The notes beneath the pieces are model-generated. The model was not told the DNA's origin, searched no databases, and saw only the letters and a list, made by a program, of their open reading frames with translations. Positions 17,303 through 27,037 of a stretch of DNA of 64,000 nt are shown piece after piece. The translations under genes were made by a program, and so were the position numbers. The stretch's first letter is position 1, and every line of letters begins with the position of its first letter. Source of the stretch: Phaeodactylibacter sp. (GTDB lineage Bacteria; Bacteroidota; Bacteroidia; Chitinophagales; Saprospiraceae); assembly GCF_022763345.1 (NCBI RefSeq), contig NZ_JALEGS010000024.1:104024-168023 (forward strand), read 5' to 3'.

Positions 17303-19798
17303 ATGTTACAGAAAGCCATTCCTCACCTTATTGCCTTAGGCATTTTCTTCGCCCTTTGTGCCGCATTCTTTTTTCCGCAGCTGGAAGGTAAAATGCCCCA
17401 GCAGGGGGATATCATTCAGTACCGGGGCATGTCGCAGGAGGTCCGGGAATACAAAGAACAAACTGGTGAGACCTCCCTGTGGACCAATGCCATGTTCGGA
17501 GGGATGCCTACCTATCAGATCAACACCGTGAGCGAAGGCAACACCCTGAAAGTCCTCGACAACATAGGGACCCTGGGCATGAAGCCGCCGATTGGCCGCT
17601 TCTTTCTGGCTATGGCGGGGTTTTACCTGCTCATGGTCGTGCTGGGCGCTAACCCCTGGCTGGCGGTGATCGGTGCTATTGCCTTTGGCCTGACCACCAA
17701 CAACCTCATCCTTTTTGAGGCGGGCCACGAAACCAAGGTGAAATCCATTTCTTACCTCCCCATCGTGACGGTGGGGCTGCTCATGGCGTTCCGGAAACGG
17801 TACCTATTGGGCGGTATTCTATTCGCTACGGGGCTGGGCCTTAATATCATGGCCAACCACGTGCAGATGACGTATTACTTCGCCCTTACACTGCTCATTT
17901 TTGGTATTGCGGAGCTGGTCCACAACATCAAGCGCAACCAAATGCCCCATTTTGCTAAAGCAGCGGGCGTGCTCATTGCGGGTGGACTGCTGGCCCTTGG
18001 CGCTGCAGCTTCCAACCTCTGGATCACCTACGAATATTCAAAGGACACCATGCGTGGGGAGCCGATTCTGGAAACCACCGGAGACGCCTCTTCCAGTAGT
18101 GAAACGGATGGCCTGGCCTGGGACTATGCCATGCAATGGAGCAATGGAGTCGTTGATTTGTTTGCCTCTTATATTCCGGGGGTAGCCGGTGGTGGATCAC
18201 AGGAAGCCATTGGGGATGATTCTGCGATCGCCCAGGATTTGAGACGCAAAGGCGCGCGCCTGCCTGCCAACTTCAAGGCTCCTTTATATTGGGGAGACCT
18301 GCCTTTCACCAGTGGGCCGATTTACTTTGGGAGCATCGTGTTTTTTCTCTTCCTTATGGGACTGTTTCTGGTCAAGGGCCCGGTAAAATGGTGGATTGGA
18401 CTGGGCACCCTTCTTACGATGCTCTTGTCGATGGGCAATAACCTGGAGGGCTTCAACCGTTTGTTTTTCGACTATTTCCCATTGTACAATAAGTTCAGAA
18501 CGCCTAACTCCATTTTGAGTGTCACGGCGTTTTTGGTGCCGGTGTTGGGCTTCCTGACGCTGCATAAGATCATCAACAAAAAGGTAACCAAAGAGGAGGC
18601 TATGCGTAGCCTCAAGATCGGCGGAGGGATAGCCGCTGCCATCGCCCTGTTCTTTGCTTTGCTTGGCCCCTCTTTTTTCGACTTCAACGGCGCAGGTGAC
18701 ACCCGGCTGGAGCAAAGTGGTTTTGACCTCGGTGCTGTCCGTGCTGACCGGCAGTCGCTGATGCGGGGGGATGCTTTCCGCACGCTCATCCTTGTGCTGC
18801 TCAGCGGCGGATTGCTCTGGGCCTACCTACAGGAAAAAATCAAGCTCAACATCCTGCTGATCGGCCTGGGTGTGCTGATTACATTTGACCATTGGACGGT
18901 GGGCCGGCGCTATGTGGATGAAGACCTATTCGTAACCGAGCGGCAATACTTTGCCGGCCTTGCACCCCGCCCTGTGGATGAGCAAATCCTGCAGGATACC
19001 GACCCGCACTACCGGGTATATGATGCGTCCATTAACACCTTCAACAGCTCCAAGGCTTCCTACTACCACAAAACCATTGGAGGCTACCATGCTGCGAAGC
19101 TGCAGAGGGCGCAGGACCTGATCGACCGCCACCTCAGTCAGGGCAACCAGAAAGTACTGGATATGCTGAATACCAAATACTTCATCGTCGGGCAGCCCGG
19201 TCAGGAACAGGTACAGCAAAACCCAAACGCCCTGGGCAATGCCTGGCTGATCAGCAATTTCCAAACGGTAAATTCTGCCAATGCTGAGATTGATGCGCTC
19301 AATGATTTCGATCTGGCAACAACGGCAGTCGTGCATCAGGATTTCAAGGAGTATATTGCCGGGTTGTCTCCATCCGGTGCAGGGCAGATCAAGCTGACCA
19401 GCTACGCGCCCAACCAACTGACTTATGAAGCGACCGTACAAGGCGATCAGTTTGCTGTCTTCTCTGAAGTCTGGTACGGTCCCGATAAAGGCTGGCAAGC
19501 TTACATTGATGGGCAGCCGGTAGACCACATCCGGGTGAACTACCTGCTGAGGGGCCTGAAAATTCCTGCCGGGCAGCACGAAATCACTTTTGAATTTTCA
19601 CCGGCCTCCTTTGACCGGGGCGTTATGGTTTCCCGTATTTTCAGCAGCCTGATTCTTTTGGGCCTGATTGGTTATGTTGGGTACTCCGGCTATCAGTTCT
19701 ATCAGAACCCGCCGTCAGAACCTAAACCACAAGACGCAGGAAGTAAGCAGACTCAACCTGCCACTACACGTACCCAACGCAAAAAGAAGAAAAAATAA
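17303..19798 (+). CDS. YfhO-family polytopic membrane protein
   Basis: 831 residues with about a dozen membrane helices (first at 8-25, then groups between 95 and 535) and a large extracytoplasmic C-terminal part (about 560-780) followed by a last helix (LILLGLIGYVGYSGYQF) and a lysine-rich cytoplasmic tail. The ALCAAFFFPQLEGKMPQQGDIIQYRGM opening and NAMFGGMPTYQI are characteristic of YfhO proteins of Bacteroidota. In Firmicutes, YfhO members are glycosyltransferase-like and decorate teichoic acids; the Bacteroidota function is not established. Its stop overlaps the start of the following glycosyltransferase in TAATG, which implies translational coupling and a shared glycan role. Confidence 0.88.
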   Translation: MLQKAIPHLIALGIFFALCAAFFFPQLEGKMPQQGDIIQYRGMSQEVREYKEQTGETSLWTNAMFGGMPTYQINTVSEGNTLKVLDNIGTLGMKPPIGRFFLAMAGFYLLMVVLGANPWLAVIGAIAFGLTTNNLILFEAGHETKVKSISYLPIVTVGLLMAFRKRYLLGGILFATGLGLNIMANHVQMTYYFALTLLIFGIAELVHNIKRNQMPHFAKAAGVLIAGGLLALGAAASNLWITYEYSKDTMRGEPILETTGDASSSSETDGLAWDYAMQWSNGVVDLFASYIPGVAGGGSQEAIGDDSAIAQDLRRKGARLPANFKAPLYWGDLPFTSGPIYFGSIVFFLFLMGLFLVKGPVKWWIGLGTLLTMLLSMGNNLEGFNRLFFDYFPLYNKFRTPNSILSVTAFLVPVLGFLTLHKIINKKVTKEEAMRSLKIGGGIAAAIALFFALLGPSFFDFNGAGDTRLEQSGFDLGAVRADRQSLMRGDAFRTLILVLLSGGLLWAYLQEKIKLNILLIGLGVLITFDHWTVGRRYVDEDLFVTERQYFAGLAPRPVDEQILQDTDPHYRVYDASINTFNSSKASYYHKTIGGYHAAKLQRAQDLIDRHLSQGNQKVLDMLNTKYFIVGQPGQEQVQQNPNALGNAWLISNFQTVNSANAEIDALNDFDLATTAVVHQDFKEYIAGLSPSGAGQIKLTSYAPNQLTYEATVQGDQFAVFSEVWYGPDKGWQAYIDGQPVDHIRVNYLLRGLKIPAGQHEITFEFSPASFDRGVMVSRIFSSLILLGLIGYVGYSGYQFYQNPPSEPKPQDAGSKQTQPATTRTQRKKKKK

Positions 19799-20901
19799 TG
19801 CGGAAGGATAGCCACGTCGCGGTGGTCGTCCCTTACCGCTTTGTGCCGCCCCATAACGGCGGGCACAAAGCGGCATTCGGGCTGTGCCAGTTCCTGTCGA
19901 AGCGTACCCGACTCACTGCTATTTCGACACCTGATAATGCAGATGACGCTGCGCCATTCCAACTGAAAGGCCTCCTAAGCAGTGGTATTGCCCGCTATGT
20001 GCTACCCGCCGGAGCTATCCGTATTAGCCGGTATTTCAAAGAAAATGGTATGGGCCACTGCATCGCCTTCCAGCCCTTCATTGCATTGTTGGTTTACTGG
20101 CCGTGCAAGAGGCAGGGGGTAAAGCTTTCCATCTACATCCAAAACCTGGAGTACCAGCGGTTCCGGAGCCTGGGAAAGGTATGGTGGCCTTTGGTCTTCG
20201 CCGTGGAGTGGCTGGCTTTTCGGCTGGCGCATCACCTTTACTTCATTTCTCCGGATGAAGTCGGGCCAGGGCAGCAGGTCTTTGGGCTTTCGCCCGAAAA
20301 GTGCAGTGTCTTGCCCTACGGCACGCCTCATCCCCGCCAACCGGAGCGGCAGCCTGCCCGGGCAAGTATCCGACAAAAGCATGGCTACGCTGAAGATGAA
20401 TGCCTCATTATTTTCTTCGGGCCACAAACTTATCAGCCTAATTTGGAAGCAGTGGTGCGCATCATTGAGCACATTGAGCCGGCCTTTCAGCAAATGGCAG
20501 ATTTTCCCTACCGCTTCCTGATCTGTGGAGGCGGGCTGCCAGCGGAGTACGACAAATTAAGGGCTTACCAAAATGTCGAGTACCTGGGCTATGTAGAAGA
20601 CATTGAAGCCTACGTTCAGGCAGCTGACCTGATGGTGAACCCGGTCAATTCCGGTGGTGGAGTAAAGACTAAACTGGTGGAAGCGATTGCGTTGGGCACT
20701 ACCGTAGTCTCCAGTTATACCGGCGCGCTTGGTGTACGCCCGGAAGCCTGCGGGCCAAAGCTTAGGCGGGTAGCCGATGAAGACTACACGGCATTTGCGA
20801 AAACGCTGCTGCAATGCTTCCGTGAAGGACGGGTCCCCACTCCAACAACATTTTACGAAACCTATTACTGGGGGAATATTGTGCAGTCCGTTAGCGGTTA
20901 A
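19798..20901 (+). CDS. Glycosyltransferase, GT-B fold, family 4-like
   Basis: A 367-residue soluble or membrane-associated glycosyltransferase. The N-terminal half starts HVAVVVPYRFVPPHNGGHKAA, the usual glycine-rich acceptor loop of GT4 enzymes. The C-terminal nucleotide-sugar half carries IFFGPQTYQPNLEAV, the Tyr-Leu-Gly-Tyr-Val strand, and PVNSGGGVKTKLVEAIALGTTVVSS, which is the E-x7-E region that binds the donor. It should add a sugar to a lipid-linked or polysaccharide acceptor; donor and linkage are unknown. The ATG is fixed by the TAATG overlap with the YfhO-like gene. A FkbM methyltransferase and a GT2 follow shortly after the cyclophilin gene. Confidence 0.88.
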   Translation: MRKDSHVAVVVPYRFVPPHNGGHKAAFGLCQFLSKRTRLTAISTPDNADDAAPFQLKGLLSSGIARYVLPAGAIRISRYFKENGMGHCIAFQPFIALLVYWPCKRQGVKLSIYIQNLEYQRFRSLGKVWWPLVFAVEWLAFRLAHHLYFISPDEVGPGQQVFGLSPEKCSVLPYGTPHPRQPERQPARASIRQKHGYAEDECLIIFFGPQTYQPNLEAVVRIIEHIEPAFQQMADFPYRFLICGGGLPAEYDKLRAYQNVEYLGYVEDIEAYVQAADLMVNPVNSGGGVKTKLVEAIALGTTVVSSYTGALGVRPEACGPKLRRVADEDYTAFAKTLLQCFREGRVPTPTTFYETYYWGNIVQSVSG

Positions 20902-20913
20902 TTTGAAAAGCCT

Positions 20914-20921
20914 TACCTTTG
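20914..20921 (+). promoter_or_regulatory. -7 box upstream of the cyclophilin gene
   Basis: TACCTTTG matches TAnnTTTG and lies 22 bases before the GTG start of the peptidylprolyl isomerase gene. A well-spaced -33 TTG was not found. Confidence 0.4.
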
Positions 20922-20943
20922 CCAGCCATCAAAAACAATTACC

Positions 20944-21384
20944 GTGACCAAAGCAGAAATCAAGACCGAAAAGGGCACCATGAAAGTCGAATTCTATGAC
21001 GAGGATGCCCCGAATACCGTTGCTAACTTTGTAAAGCTCTCCAAGGACGGCTACTACGATGGCCTGACTTTCCACCGCGTCATCCCCAACTTCGTCGTTC
21101 AGGGCGGATGCCCGAATGGCGACGGCCGTGGCGGCCCCGGTTATACCATTGATTGCGAGCTTGATGGCGGCAATCAGTACCACGACCGTGGTGTACTGTC
21201 TATGGCGCACGCCGGACGGAACACCGGGGGGTCTCAGTTTTTCATTTGCCACAGCCGCGACAATACCGCTCACCTGGACGGCAACCACACCTGCTTCGGT
21301 AAGGTAGTGGAAGGCCTGGATGTGATCGACGATATTCGTCAGGGCGATAAGATTGAGGCCGTGGTGATCCACGAGGGGGTTTAA
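20944..21384 (+). CDS. ppiB: Peptidyl-prolyl cis-trans isomerase, cyclophilin type
   Basis: A compact 146-residue cyclophilin without a signal peptide, so a cytoplasmic folding catalyst that isomerises peptidyl-proline bonds. The active-site core FHRVIPNFVVQGGCPNGDGRGGPGY contains the Arg and Gln of the family, followed by LSMAHAGRNTGGSQFFICHS and the LDGNHTCFGKV loop. The start is GTG: no ATG precedes the conserved KAEIKTEKGTMKVEFYD, and the frame upstream contains no better choice. It sits between glycan genes with a promoter-like box of its own. Confidence 0.95.
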   Translation: MTKAEIKTEKGTMKVEFYDEDAPNTVANFVKLSKDGYYDGLTFHRVIPNFVVQGGCPNGDGRGGPGYTIDCELDGGNQYHDRGVLSMAHAGRNTGGSQFFICHSRDNTAHLDGNHTCFGKVVEGLDVIDDIRQGDKIEAVVIHEGV

Positions 21385-21415
21385 TCATTCCATATTACAG
21401 CGCAAAACCATACCA

Positions 21416-22186
21416 ATGAATCTGCTCCAGCAAATTTTGCAGTCCAAAGCCCTGGAACGCACCAAGCGCTTCGTGGGCAAACAATCGGGGCTCTACCTCA
21501 AGCTTAAGCGTTTCACCCCTTCCGCCAGCGAAGAGATGCGCACCGCTATGCTTTGCAAGCACATGGGCATCACCCACGTGGTGGATATCGGTGCGAACAC
21601 CGGGCAATTTGCGGAGTCGCTTTACGATTTTGGGTTTTCGGGCAAGGTTGTCTCCTTCGAGCCGGTAGCCGCCGCTCGGGAAGAGCTGGAAAAACGCTCT
21701 GCCCCCTACCCCAACTGGACGGTTGCGGAGCGCTGTGCTATCGGAGCTGAGGACGGCACCATCACCATGAACGTGTCTGATGATACCGTCTTCAGCTCAG
21801 CTTTGCCGATCAAGGATTCCTACGTTTCCCACAATCAGAAGTCGAGGATTGTCCGGCAGGAAGAAGTTCCGGTGTTTCAAATCGATACCATCCTCCCGAG
21901 ATATATCAAAGACCTGGACCACGCCAGCATCCTCTTCAAGATTGACACACAGGGCTTTGAAAAGCAAGTGCTCGACGGAGGGCCGGAGACGCTGGCCAAT
22001 GCCAAGGGATTGAAAATTGAGATCCCGCTTTATGCCATCTACGACAATACTGAGTTCCAGTTTTACGACATCATGAACCTCGCGCGGCACCATGGATTCC
22101 AACCCTACAGTTTCCACATAGAAGGCGTAGACCTCACCACGGGCCGGGTGAATACGATTGATGGATTGTTCTTCCGTGAAGACTAA
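21416..22186 (+). CDS. FkbM-family SAM-dependent methyltransferase
   Basis: A 256-residue protein with the FkbM pattern: VVDIGANTGQFAESLYDFGFSGKVVSFEPV as the SAM-binding start (about residues 57-86), a middle strand with DTVFSSALPI, and LFKIDTQGFEKQVLDGG, the highly conserved motif of the family. FkbM enzymes O-methylate sugars or polyketides; in a neighbourhood with GT4, GT2, YfhO-like and flippase genes, methylation of a surface polysaccharide is the likely role. The N-terminal 50 residues are basic and probably help bind the acceptor. It is followed after 5 bases by the GT2 gene, which indicates one transcript. Confidence 0.9.
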   Translation: MNLLQQILQSKALERTKRFVGKQSGLYLKLKRFTPSASEEMRTAMLCKHMGITHVVDIGANTGQFAESLYDFGFSGKVVSFEPVAAAREELEKRSAPYPNWTVAERCAIGAEDGTITMNVSDDTVFSSALPIKDSYVSHNQKSRIVRQEEVPVFQIDTILPRYIKDLDHASILFKIDTQGFEKQVLDGGPETLANAKGLKIEIPLYAIYDNTEFQFYDIMNLARHHGFQPYSFHIEGVDLTTGRVNTIDGLFFRED

Positions 22187-22191
22187 GTAAT

Positions 22192-23049
22192 ATGAAGTAT
22201 GTCATCGTCATGCCGGCCTACAACGAGGAGGGCTTCATTGGGCGCGCCATTGAGTCCATTGCAGCGCAGACGCTGATCCCACAGCGCCTGGTTATCGTCA
22301 ATGATGGCTCTACGGACCGCACCCGTGAAATCGTGGAGGGCTATCAGCAAACCTACCCCTGGATTCAGCTGGTCAACAACGATAAAAAGGAACAGCGGGC
22401 GGCGGGCTCCAAAGTCGTACGTGCTTTCTATCTGGGCTATCAGCAAATTCAAGATGCCTACGATTTTCTGGTCAAGCTGGACGCCGACCTTACCCTGCCC
22501 ACCCACTATTTCGAGCGAATCGCTTCCCTCTTTCAGGCTGACCCAAAACTGGGCATCGCCGGCGGCACCATTGCCATAGAAGAAAATGGGGAATGGGTGT
22601 ACGAGAATTTTTCGGATGTTGATCATGTTAAAGGCGCCTTCAAATCCTACCGGCGGGCATGCTTTGAGCAAATTGGAGGGCTGCGGGCCTCTATCGGCTG
22701 GGACACCGCTGATGAACTACTGGCCCGCTTCCACGGCTGGAGCATTCAGGTCGACCCGGAGCTACAAGTCAGGCACTACCGGGTACTGGGGGCAGAGACC
22801 GGCTCCGTGAAAATCCGCGTCAAAGTTGGCAATGGTATGTACCGGCTGCGCTACGGGTTTTTCATCACCCTTATCAGCGCCATCAAGGCCGGCTATCTGA
22901 ACAAGCCGTATGGCATTACCGGGCTGGCTGTTCTCTGGGGCTGGATACAGTCCTTCCTGAAACAAGACGAATTTATCGTGACTGAGGAGGAGGGGCGGTT
23001 TATCCGGCGGTTTAGGAAAGATAGGATGCGGGGGAAGGTGTTTGGGTAA
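22192..23049 (+). CDS. Glycosyltransferase family 2
   Basis: A 285-residue GT-A fold glycosyltransferase. It starts directly with YVIVMPAYNEEGFIGRAIESI, then VIVNDGSTDRTREIV and the metal-binding region FLVKLDADLTLP (DxD as DAD). The W-rich acceptor region is GGLRASIGWDTADELLARFHGW. Downstream, helices around 215-250 (YGFFITLISAIKAGYLNKPYGITGLAVLWGW) look membrane-associated. It should transfer a sugar to a lipid carrier intermediate at the inner membrane. It is the last gene of the plus-strand gpsA-to-GT2 run, convergent with the giant T9SS gene. Confidence 0.9.
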   Translation: MKYVIVMPAYNEEGFIGRAIESIAAQTLIPQRLVIVNDGSTDRTREIVEGYQQTYPWIQLVNNDKKEQRAAGSKVVRAFYLGYQQIQDAYDFLVKLDADLTLPTHYFERIASLFQADPKLGIAGGTIAIEENGEWVYENFSDVDHVKGAFKSYRRACFEQIGGLRASIGWDTADELLARFHGWSIQVDPELQVRHYRVLGAETGSVKIRVKVGNGMYRLRYGFFITLISAIKAGYLNKPYGITGLAVLWGWIQSFLKQDEFIVTEEEGRFIRRFRKDRMRGKVFG

Positions 23050-23071
23050 CTCAATCGCAATCCTTACTTCT

Positions 23072-26000
23072 CTACTTCGCTAGATTAATATCTCCTGTAA
23101 GCGTTTCTACCCATCCATCTAGAAACCTGACCTTAACCAAAAAAGTAAAAACTCCAGGGTTCAAATCTTCCCCTTCAAATGTACCATCCCAGCCTAACCC
23201 CATCTCGCTAGCCTGAAAGTTGTAAGCTTCATATACCAATTCTCCCCAACGGTCAAATATCAGTAGCTTATCAACCCGCTCCACTCCTTTACCGCCATAG
23301 ATATAAAATACATCATTAACTCCATCGCCATTAGGGCTAAAGGCATTTGGAATATATATTTTCCTTGGCTTCGTCACAACTACAGTAATTGGAGCCTCAG
23401 CTATGCACCCTGCGGAATCAACCATACTCACGGAATAATCTGTACTCTCAAACACAAATGCTGTTGGAAACTCACAATCAGAACAACTAAGACCTTCTGC
23501 GGGAGTCCAGAAAAAATTAACAGCTCTGTCGTAGTCAGCCTGAGTTGGAATCGCGATATCACAGCCTAATTCCACTTCAATAACTGATGGTAATTCAAGT
23601 AGAAGAGGATTAGGTTGAGTAATTACAAAAGTGGTATCTATTTCACAACCGGTTTCAGACACCATACTTAGCTCGTATTCACCTGCTGCAAGTCCTGAAT
23701 AGAATCCTTCCTGTTGAACCGTTCCATCGTTAAGCTGAAAGGACAATGGCAGTTCTGGAGATACGGATAGTGACACTGCTCCATCTAATGCTCCAAAACA
23801 TGAAGCTTCGGAAACATCAAGGGTTACCGCTCCCAGTGAAAAATTAGGTACCTCAACCAAAGCGGTGGAAAGGCACCCGTTTGCATCAACAACATCAACA
23901 ATATATTCCCCCGGGAACAACCCTTCTATAGTATCAGAAAAAACCTGCTCTTGATTGATAAACACTTCATATGGCAATTCCCCTCCTTCCATCGATAAAA
24001 AAATCTCTCCGCTAGGTTCTCCCATGCACGCGGGAACCACTGAAAAAGAAACTTGTGCCGTATCATAATGCATTAAAGAAATTTCGTGTATGGAGTCACA
24101 TCCGTTCAAAGCCAAAAAGGTATCTCTGTACATACCTTCAACTGATTCAAAACTTCCAAAAACAGAAACGGAGTCACCAGGACAGAAGAAAATCTCTTCA
24201 TAGGTAACTACAGGTGGTATAAAAAAGGCATCTAAAATTACTGTAGAGTCACAACCATTATTGTTTGACCAGATATTTGTGTAAATACCGGTAACTGTGA
24301 TAAGCTGATTACCGAGTGATATGGTGTCTCCCAGACATGCACTACGACTGATGCTCGTAAGTGCCGTATCCAAGGGAAAAACGTGAAAAAAATTCGTCAC
24401 CTCACAATCTGCGGCCTGCAATACTTGCTCGTAGTCACCTGGTGCAGTGACGGTGAGATTTGTGAGAAATAAAGTATCTGATTCGCAAAGACCAACTGTA
24501 TCGAACTGTGGTTCTTCGAAGATAACCTCGACACTTACAGAATCGTAGTATAAACATCCTTCCGGTGAAAGGGCTTCTACAAAAATATTGATGGCAGTAT
24601 CTGGTGTTGCGATGGGATTACTACAAGCTTGGCAACTTAGGAAGTCTTGTGGAGACCAGCTGTATGTTGAATACCCAGGTAAAGACAACGGTAAGCTATC
24701 TCCTTCACAGATGATAATTTCATTATCCAGTTGTCCTGGCAATGAAATACCATTTAGCAATACTTCGTCACTAAAAGTCGTACCGCACGTATTCATGACA
24801 GTAACGCTATAAAGACCGGGCACTTGAGCGCTAATCTGAGTAGTAGTATCTCCATTCGACCAGTTATAGAATAGAAAGCCCTCAGTCGCCGAAAGCGTAA
24901 CCGGAAATTCATTTTCACAGAAATCCAAATCAGGTCCAAGGTCTAAAGTGATGGGCTCAAGTTCCGTAGCAATAGTGGTGGCGTTATTTTGATAATTGCA
25001 CTCATACAGTGTCGTCAAAGGATATTGATCGGCAGTCAGTGGAAACACCCCGGCCCCTTCATCGCTTATAATACCAAAAACCTCGGTGGGCTGGACATTT
25101 TCGAAGTCAATGATTAAATCAATTACAGTACATTCCCCCGAACCTAAATTGACTTCATACTCTTCTGAATATATAAAATCAGGAATTTCTTCCGATGGGT
25201 CCACAGCATAAACTGATATTGGCACATTTTCATTTATTAACGGTTCCGAGCCAGCATTGCAAACCCTAGCCTGCAGCACTCCGCCATCCAAACTGCACTC
25301 AAAGTCTAAAAACTCCAGAGTTAGATCAGGCAGAGAAAAATAGGGGTTATTGTATTGATTAACGAAAGTGTTAAGATCCGGTGGAAAGCTGATGAGATGG
25401 TGCTGTTGCTGAAAGGCAGGGACGGTCAAATCGTCGTTGATGTTCACATTGAAATAAGCGTGTTGATTCCAAACCGTTCGAGTATCCGCCCAGGGAAAAG
25501 TCCCTGATTCATAAGTACGGAGTTCATCGTCACAGGAACAGAGCATTTCTGCTTCACCGTCCTGATCAATATCTCCTACGGTCGGAGTATCCCACCCTGT
25601 GCCAGAGTTGCATGGAACGCTAAACAAGACAGTTCCACTCGGTCCGTCAAAAACCCTTAACTGAGAGCCATCCCGATGAATAACCTCTTTAGTACCATCT
25701 GAGTTAAAATCAAAAAAGGTACACCTGACTTGTCCGGATAAGTCCGTTGTCGAAACATCCCAAAGGATATTAAGGCTGCCCGATTGATAACTCAAAACAT
25801 AGAGCCGGTTTCGCACACTAAATGCTATCTCAGGTATCAGGTCGTTATCCAAATCTCCAACCGTGGATAATGACATTTTCCCCTCACTACTAAAAACGGA
25901 AAATGATGGAGCAATGACTTGACTCGTCTGCAGGTCCCAAACATATATTGATGCTTCTGAAAAGCTACTGTGGCTAACAATCGCATCGAGATCTCCATCC

Positions 26001-26959
26001 AGATCAACATCTGCCAGGCTGGTATATCCATCAAAATTCACAGCTGCTTCAGTTTGAAGAGCTAAAACCCCATTTTCTATGTCAACTGAAAAAACCTGGC
26101 CTCCTGCAATCAGCTCAGCACCTTCACAACCTACACAACCAGAAAGGACATCAGCGGCAATCGGATTACCTCTGAGAAGTGATGTAAAAGTCACCCCGAA
26201 ATTGAGTTGCTGATTACCAGATAGGATTCGTTCGCCGGTAAGTGAATTGAAAATTTGATCAAGTACATATATCTCAGGAATGCCATCTCCGTTAAAATCA
26301 ACAATATTTGGGCTTAAACCGGGAAAATCATTGTTGTAGCCTATTACCTCGTCAGAAGTCCATTCTAAATCATACCCTGTACCATTGTTTTTATAGCATT
26401 TTAGCCTTAAAGGCGTGTCCGTACCACCTTCGTTGCTAGTTGCAATGAACAGTTCAGCGAAACCATCTCCATCGACATCTGCAATTGCGGGACCATCAAA
26501 AGTGTAATGCATGCGGTCAGTAAACACAACCTCTTCAAGCAAACCTGATTCGCCATTAAGGATTAAAAGATCATTTTCACCTTCAATACCTCCCTGATAA
26601 GGACCAGACTTTCCAATGATTTCAACAACACCATCACTATCAATATCTCCAAAGACTGGTGTATTATAATTATGCCAATCACCTGAGTAGGTCCAAAATG
26701 ATGCAATCTCAAAATCGCTGGAAGGCAGAGCACCAAGGCAGGAATCTGATTCTATCAGGCAGGGGTCATAGTAAAATTCGTCACAACTGCCGCAACAATC
26801 ACTATCGAAACAATCAATCAAACCATCCTGGTCATTATCAATACCATCATCGCATATCTCGACCATTTGCATGGAGCTGGAATTGAAAGCCGGCCGATTG
26901 GCTTCCACAAATAGACTCAGCATACTAATTAAGGTGAGCGCAAGGTTTAGATTTTGCAT
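23072..26959 (-). CDS. Giant T9SS type B surface protein with FG-GAP/VCBS and SprB repeats
   Basis: 1295 residues. A signal peptide is followed by a cysteine/aspartate-rich calcium-site stretch (GIDNDQDGLIDCFDSDCCGSC, near 35-55). At least seven FG-GAP/VCBS blade motifs follow (DIDSDGVVEI, DVDGDGFAEL, DFNGDGIPEI, DVDLDGDLDA, DLDNDLIPEI, DFNSDGTKEV, DIDQDGEAEM) between about 110 and 480, probably a beta-propeller. Then come a CARDB/PKD-like middle, two SprB-type repeats (CMGEPSGEIFLSMEGGELPYEVF and CFGALDGAVSLSV), and a C-terminal gliding-motility CHU_C domain (IPNAFSPNGDGVNDVFYIYG ... DRWGELVYE ... to the end), the type B T9SS signal. A role in adhesion or surface motility is inferred. The coding sequence is clearly AT-richer than both neighbours and interrupts a set of glycan genes. 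Confidence 0.9.
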   Translation of the reverse strand: MQNLNLALTLISMLSLFVEANRPAFNSSSMQMVEICDDGIDNDQDGLIDCFDSDCCGSCDEFYYDPCLIESDSCLGALPSSDFEIASFWTYSGDWHNYNTPVFGDIDSDGVVEIIGKSGPYQGGIEGENDLLILNGESGLLEEVVFTDRMHYTFDGPAIADVDGDGFAELFIATSNEGGTDTPLRLKCYKNNGTGYDLEWTSDEVIGYNNDFPGLSPNIVDFNGDGIPEIYVLDQIFNSLTGERILSGNQQLNFGVTFTSLLRGNPIAADVLSGCVGCEGAELIAGGQVFSVDIENGVLALQTEAAVNFDGYTSLADVDLDGDLDAIVSHSSFSEASIYVWDLQTSQVIAPSFSVFSSEGKMSLSTVGDLDNDLIPEIAFSVRNRLYVLSYQSGSLNILWDVSTTDLSGQVRCTFFDFNSDGTKEVIHRDGSQLRVFDGPSGTVLFSVPCNSGTGWDTPTVGDIDQDGEAEMLCSCDDELRTYESGTFPWADTRTVWNQHAYFNVNINDDLTVPAFQQQHHLISFPPDLNTFVNQYNNPYFSLPDLTLEFLDFECSLDGGVLQARVCNAGSEPLINENVPISVYAVDPSEEIPDFIYSEEYEVNLGSGECTVIDLIIDFENVQPTEVFGIISDEGAGVFPLTADQYPLTTLYECNYQNNATTIATELEPITLDLGPDLDFCENEFPVTLSATEGFLFYNWSNGDTTTQISAQVPGLYSVTVMNTCGTTFSDEVLLNGISLPGQLDNEIIICEGDSLPLSLPGYSTYSWSPQDFLSCQACSNPIATPDTAINIFVEALSPEGCLYYDSVSVEVIFEEPQFDTVGLCESDTLFLTNLTVTAPGDYEQVLQAADCEVTNFFHVFPLDTALTSISRSACLGDTISLGNQLITVTGIYTNIWSNNNGCDSTVILDAFFIPPVVTYEEIFFCPGDSVSVFGSFESVEGMYRDTFLALNGCDSIHEISLMHYDTAQVSFSVVPACMGEPSGEIFLSMEGGELPYEVFINQEQVFSDTIEGLFPGEYIVDVVDANGCLSTALVEVPNFSLGAVTLDVSEASCFGALDGAVSLSVSPELPLSFQLNDGTVQQEGFYSGLAAGEYELSMVSETGCEIDTTFVITQPNPLLLELPSVIEVELGCDIAIPTQADYDRAVNFFWTPAEGLSCSDCEFPTAFVFESTDYSVSMVDSAGCIAEAPITVVVTKPRKIYIPNAFSPNGDGVNDVFYIYGGKGVERVDKLLIFDRWGELVYEAYNFQASEMGLGWDGTFEGEDLNPGVFTFLVKVRFLDGWVETLTGDINLAK

Positions 26960-27029
26960 TTAATAGAAAATTCATTGAGGGAGCAATAAAATAAAATCAC
27001 TACAATATACTGCAATAGGCCTTTAAAAA

Positions 27030-27037
27030 CAAATCTA
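27030..27037 (-). promoter_or_regulatory. -7 box upstream of the T9SS type B gene
   Basis: On the minus strand this reads TAGATTTG (TAnnTTTG), right after the stop of the sulfotransferase-like gene and 70 bases before the T9SS gene start. No -33 TTG at the right spacing. Confidence 0.35.
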
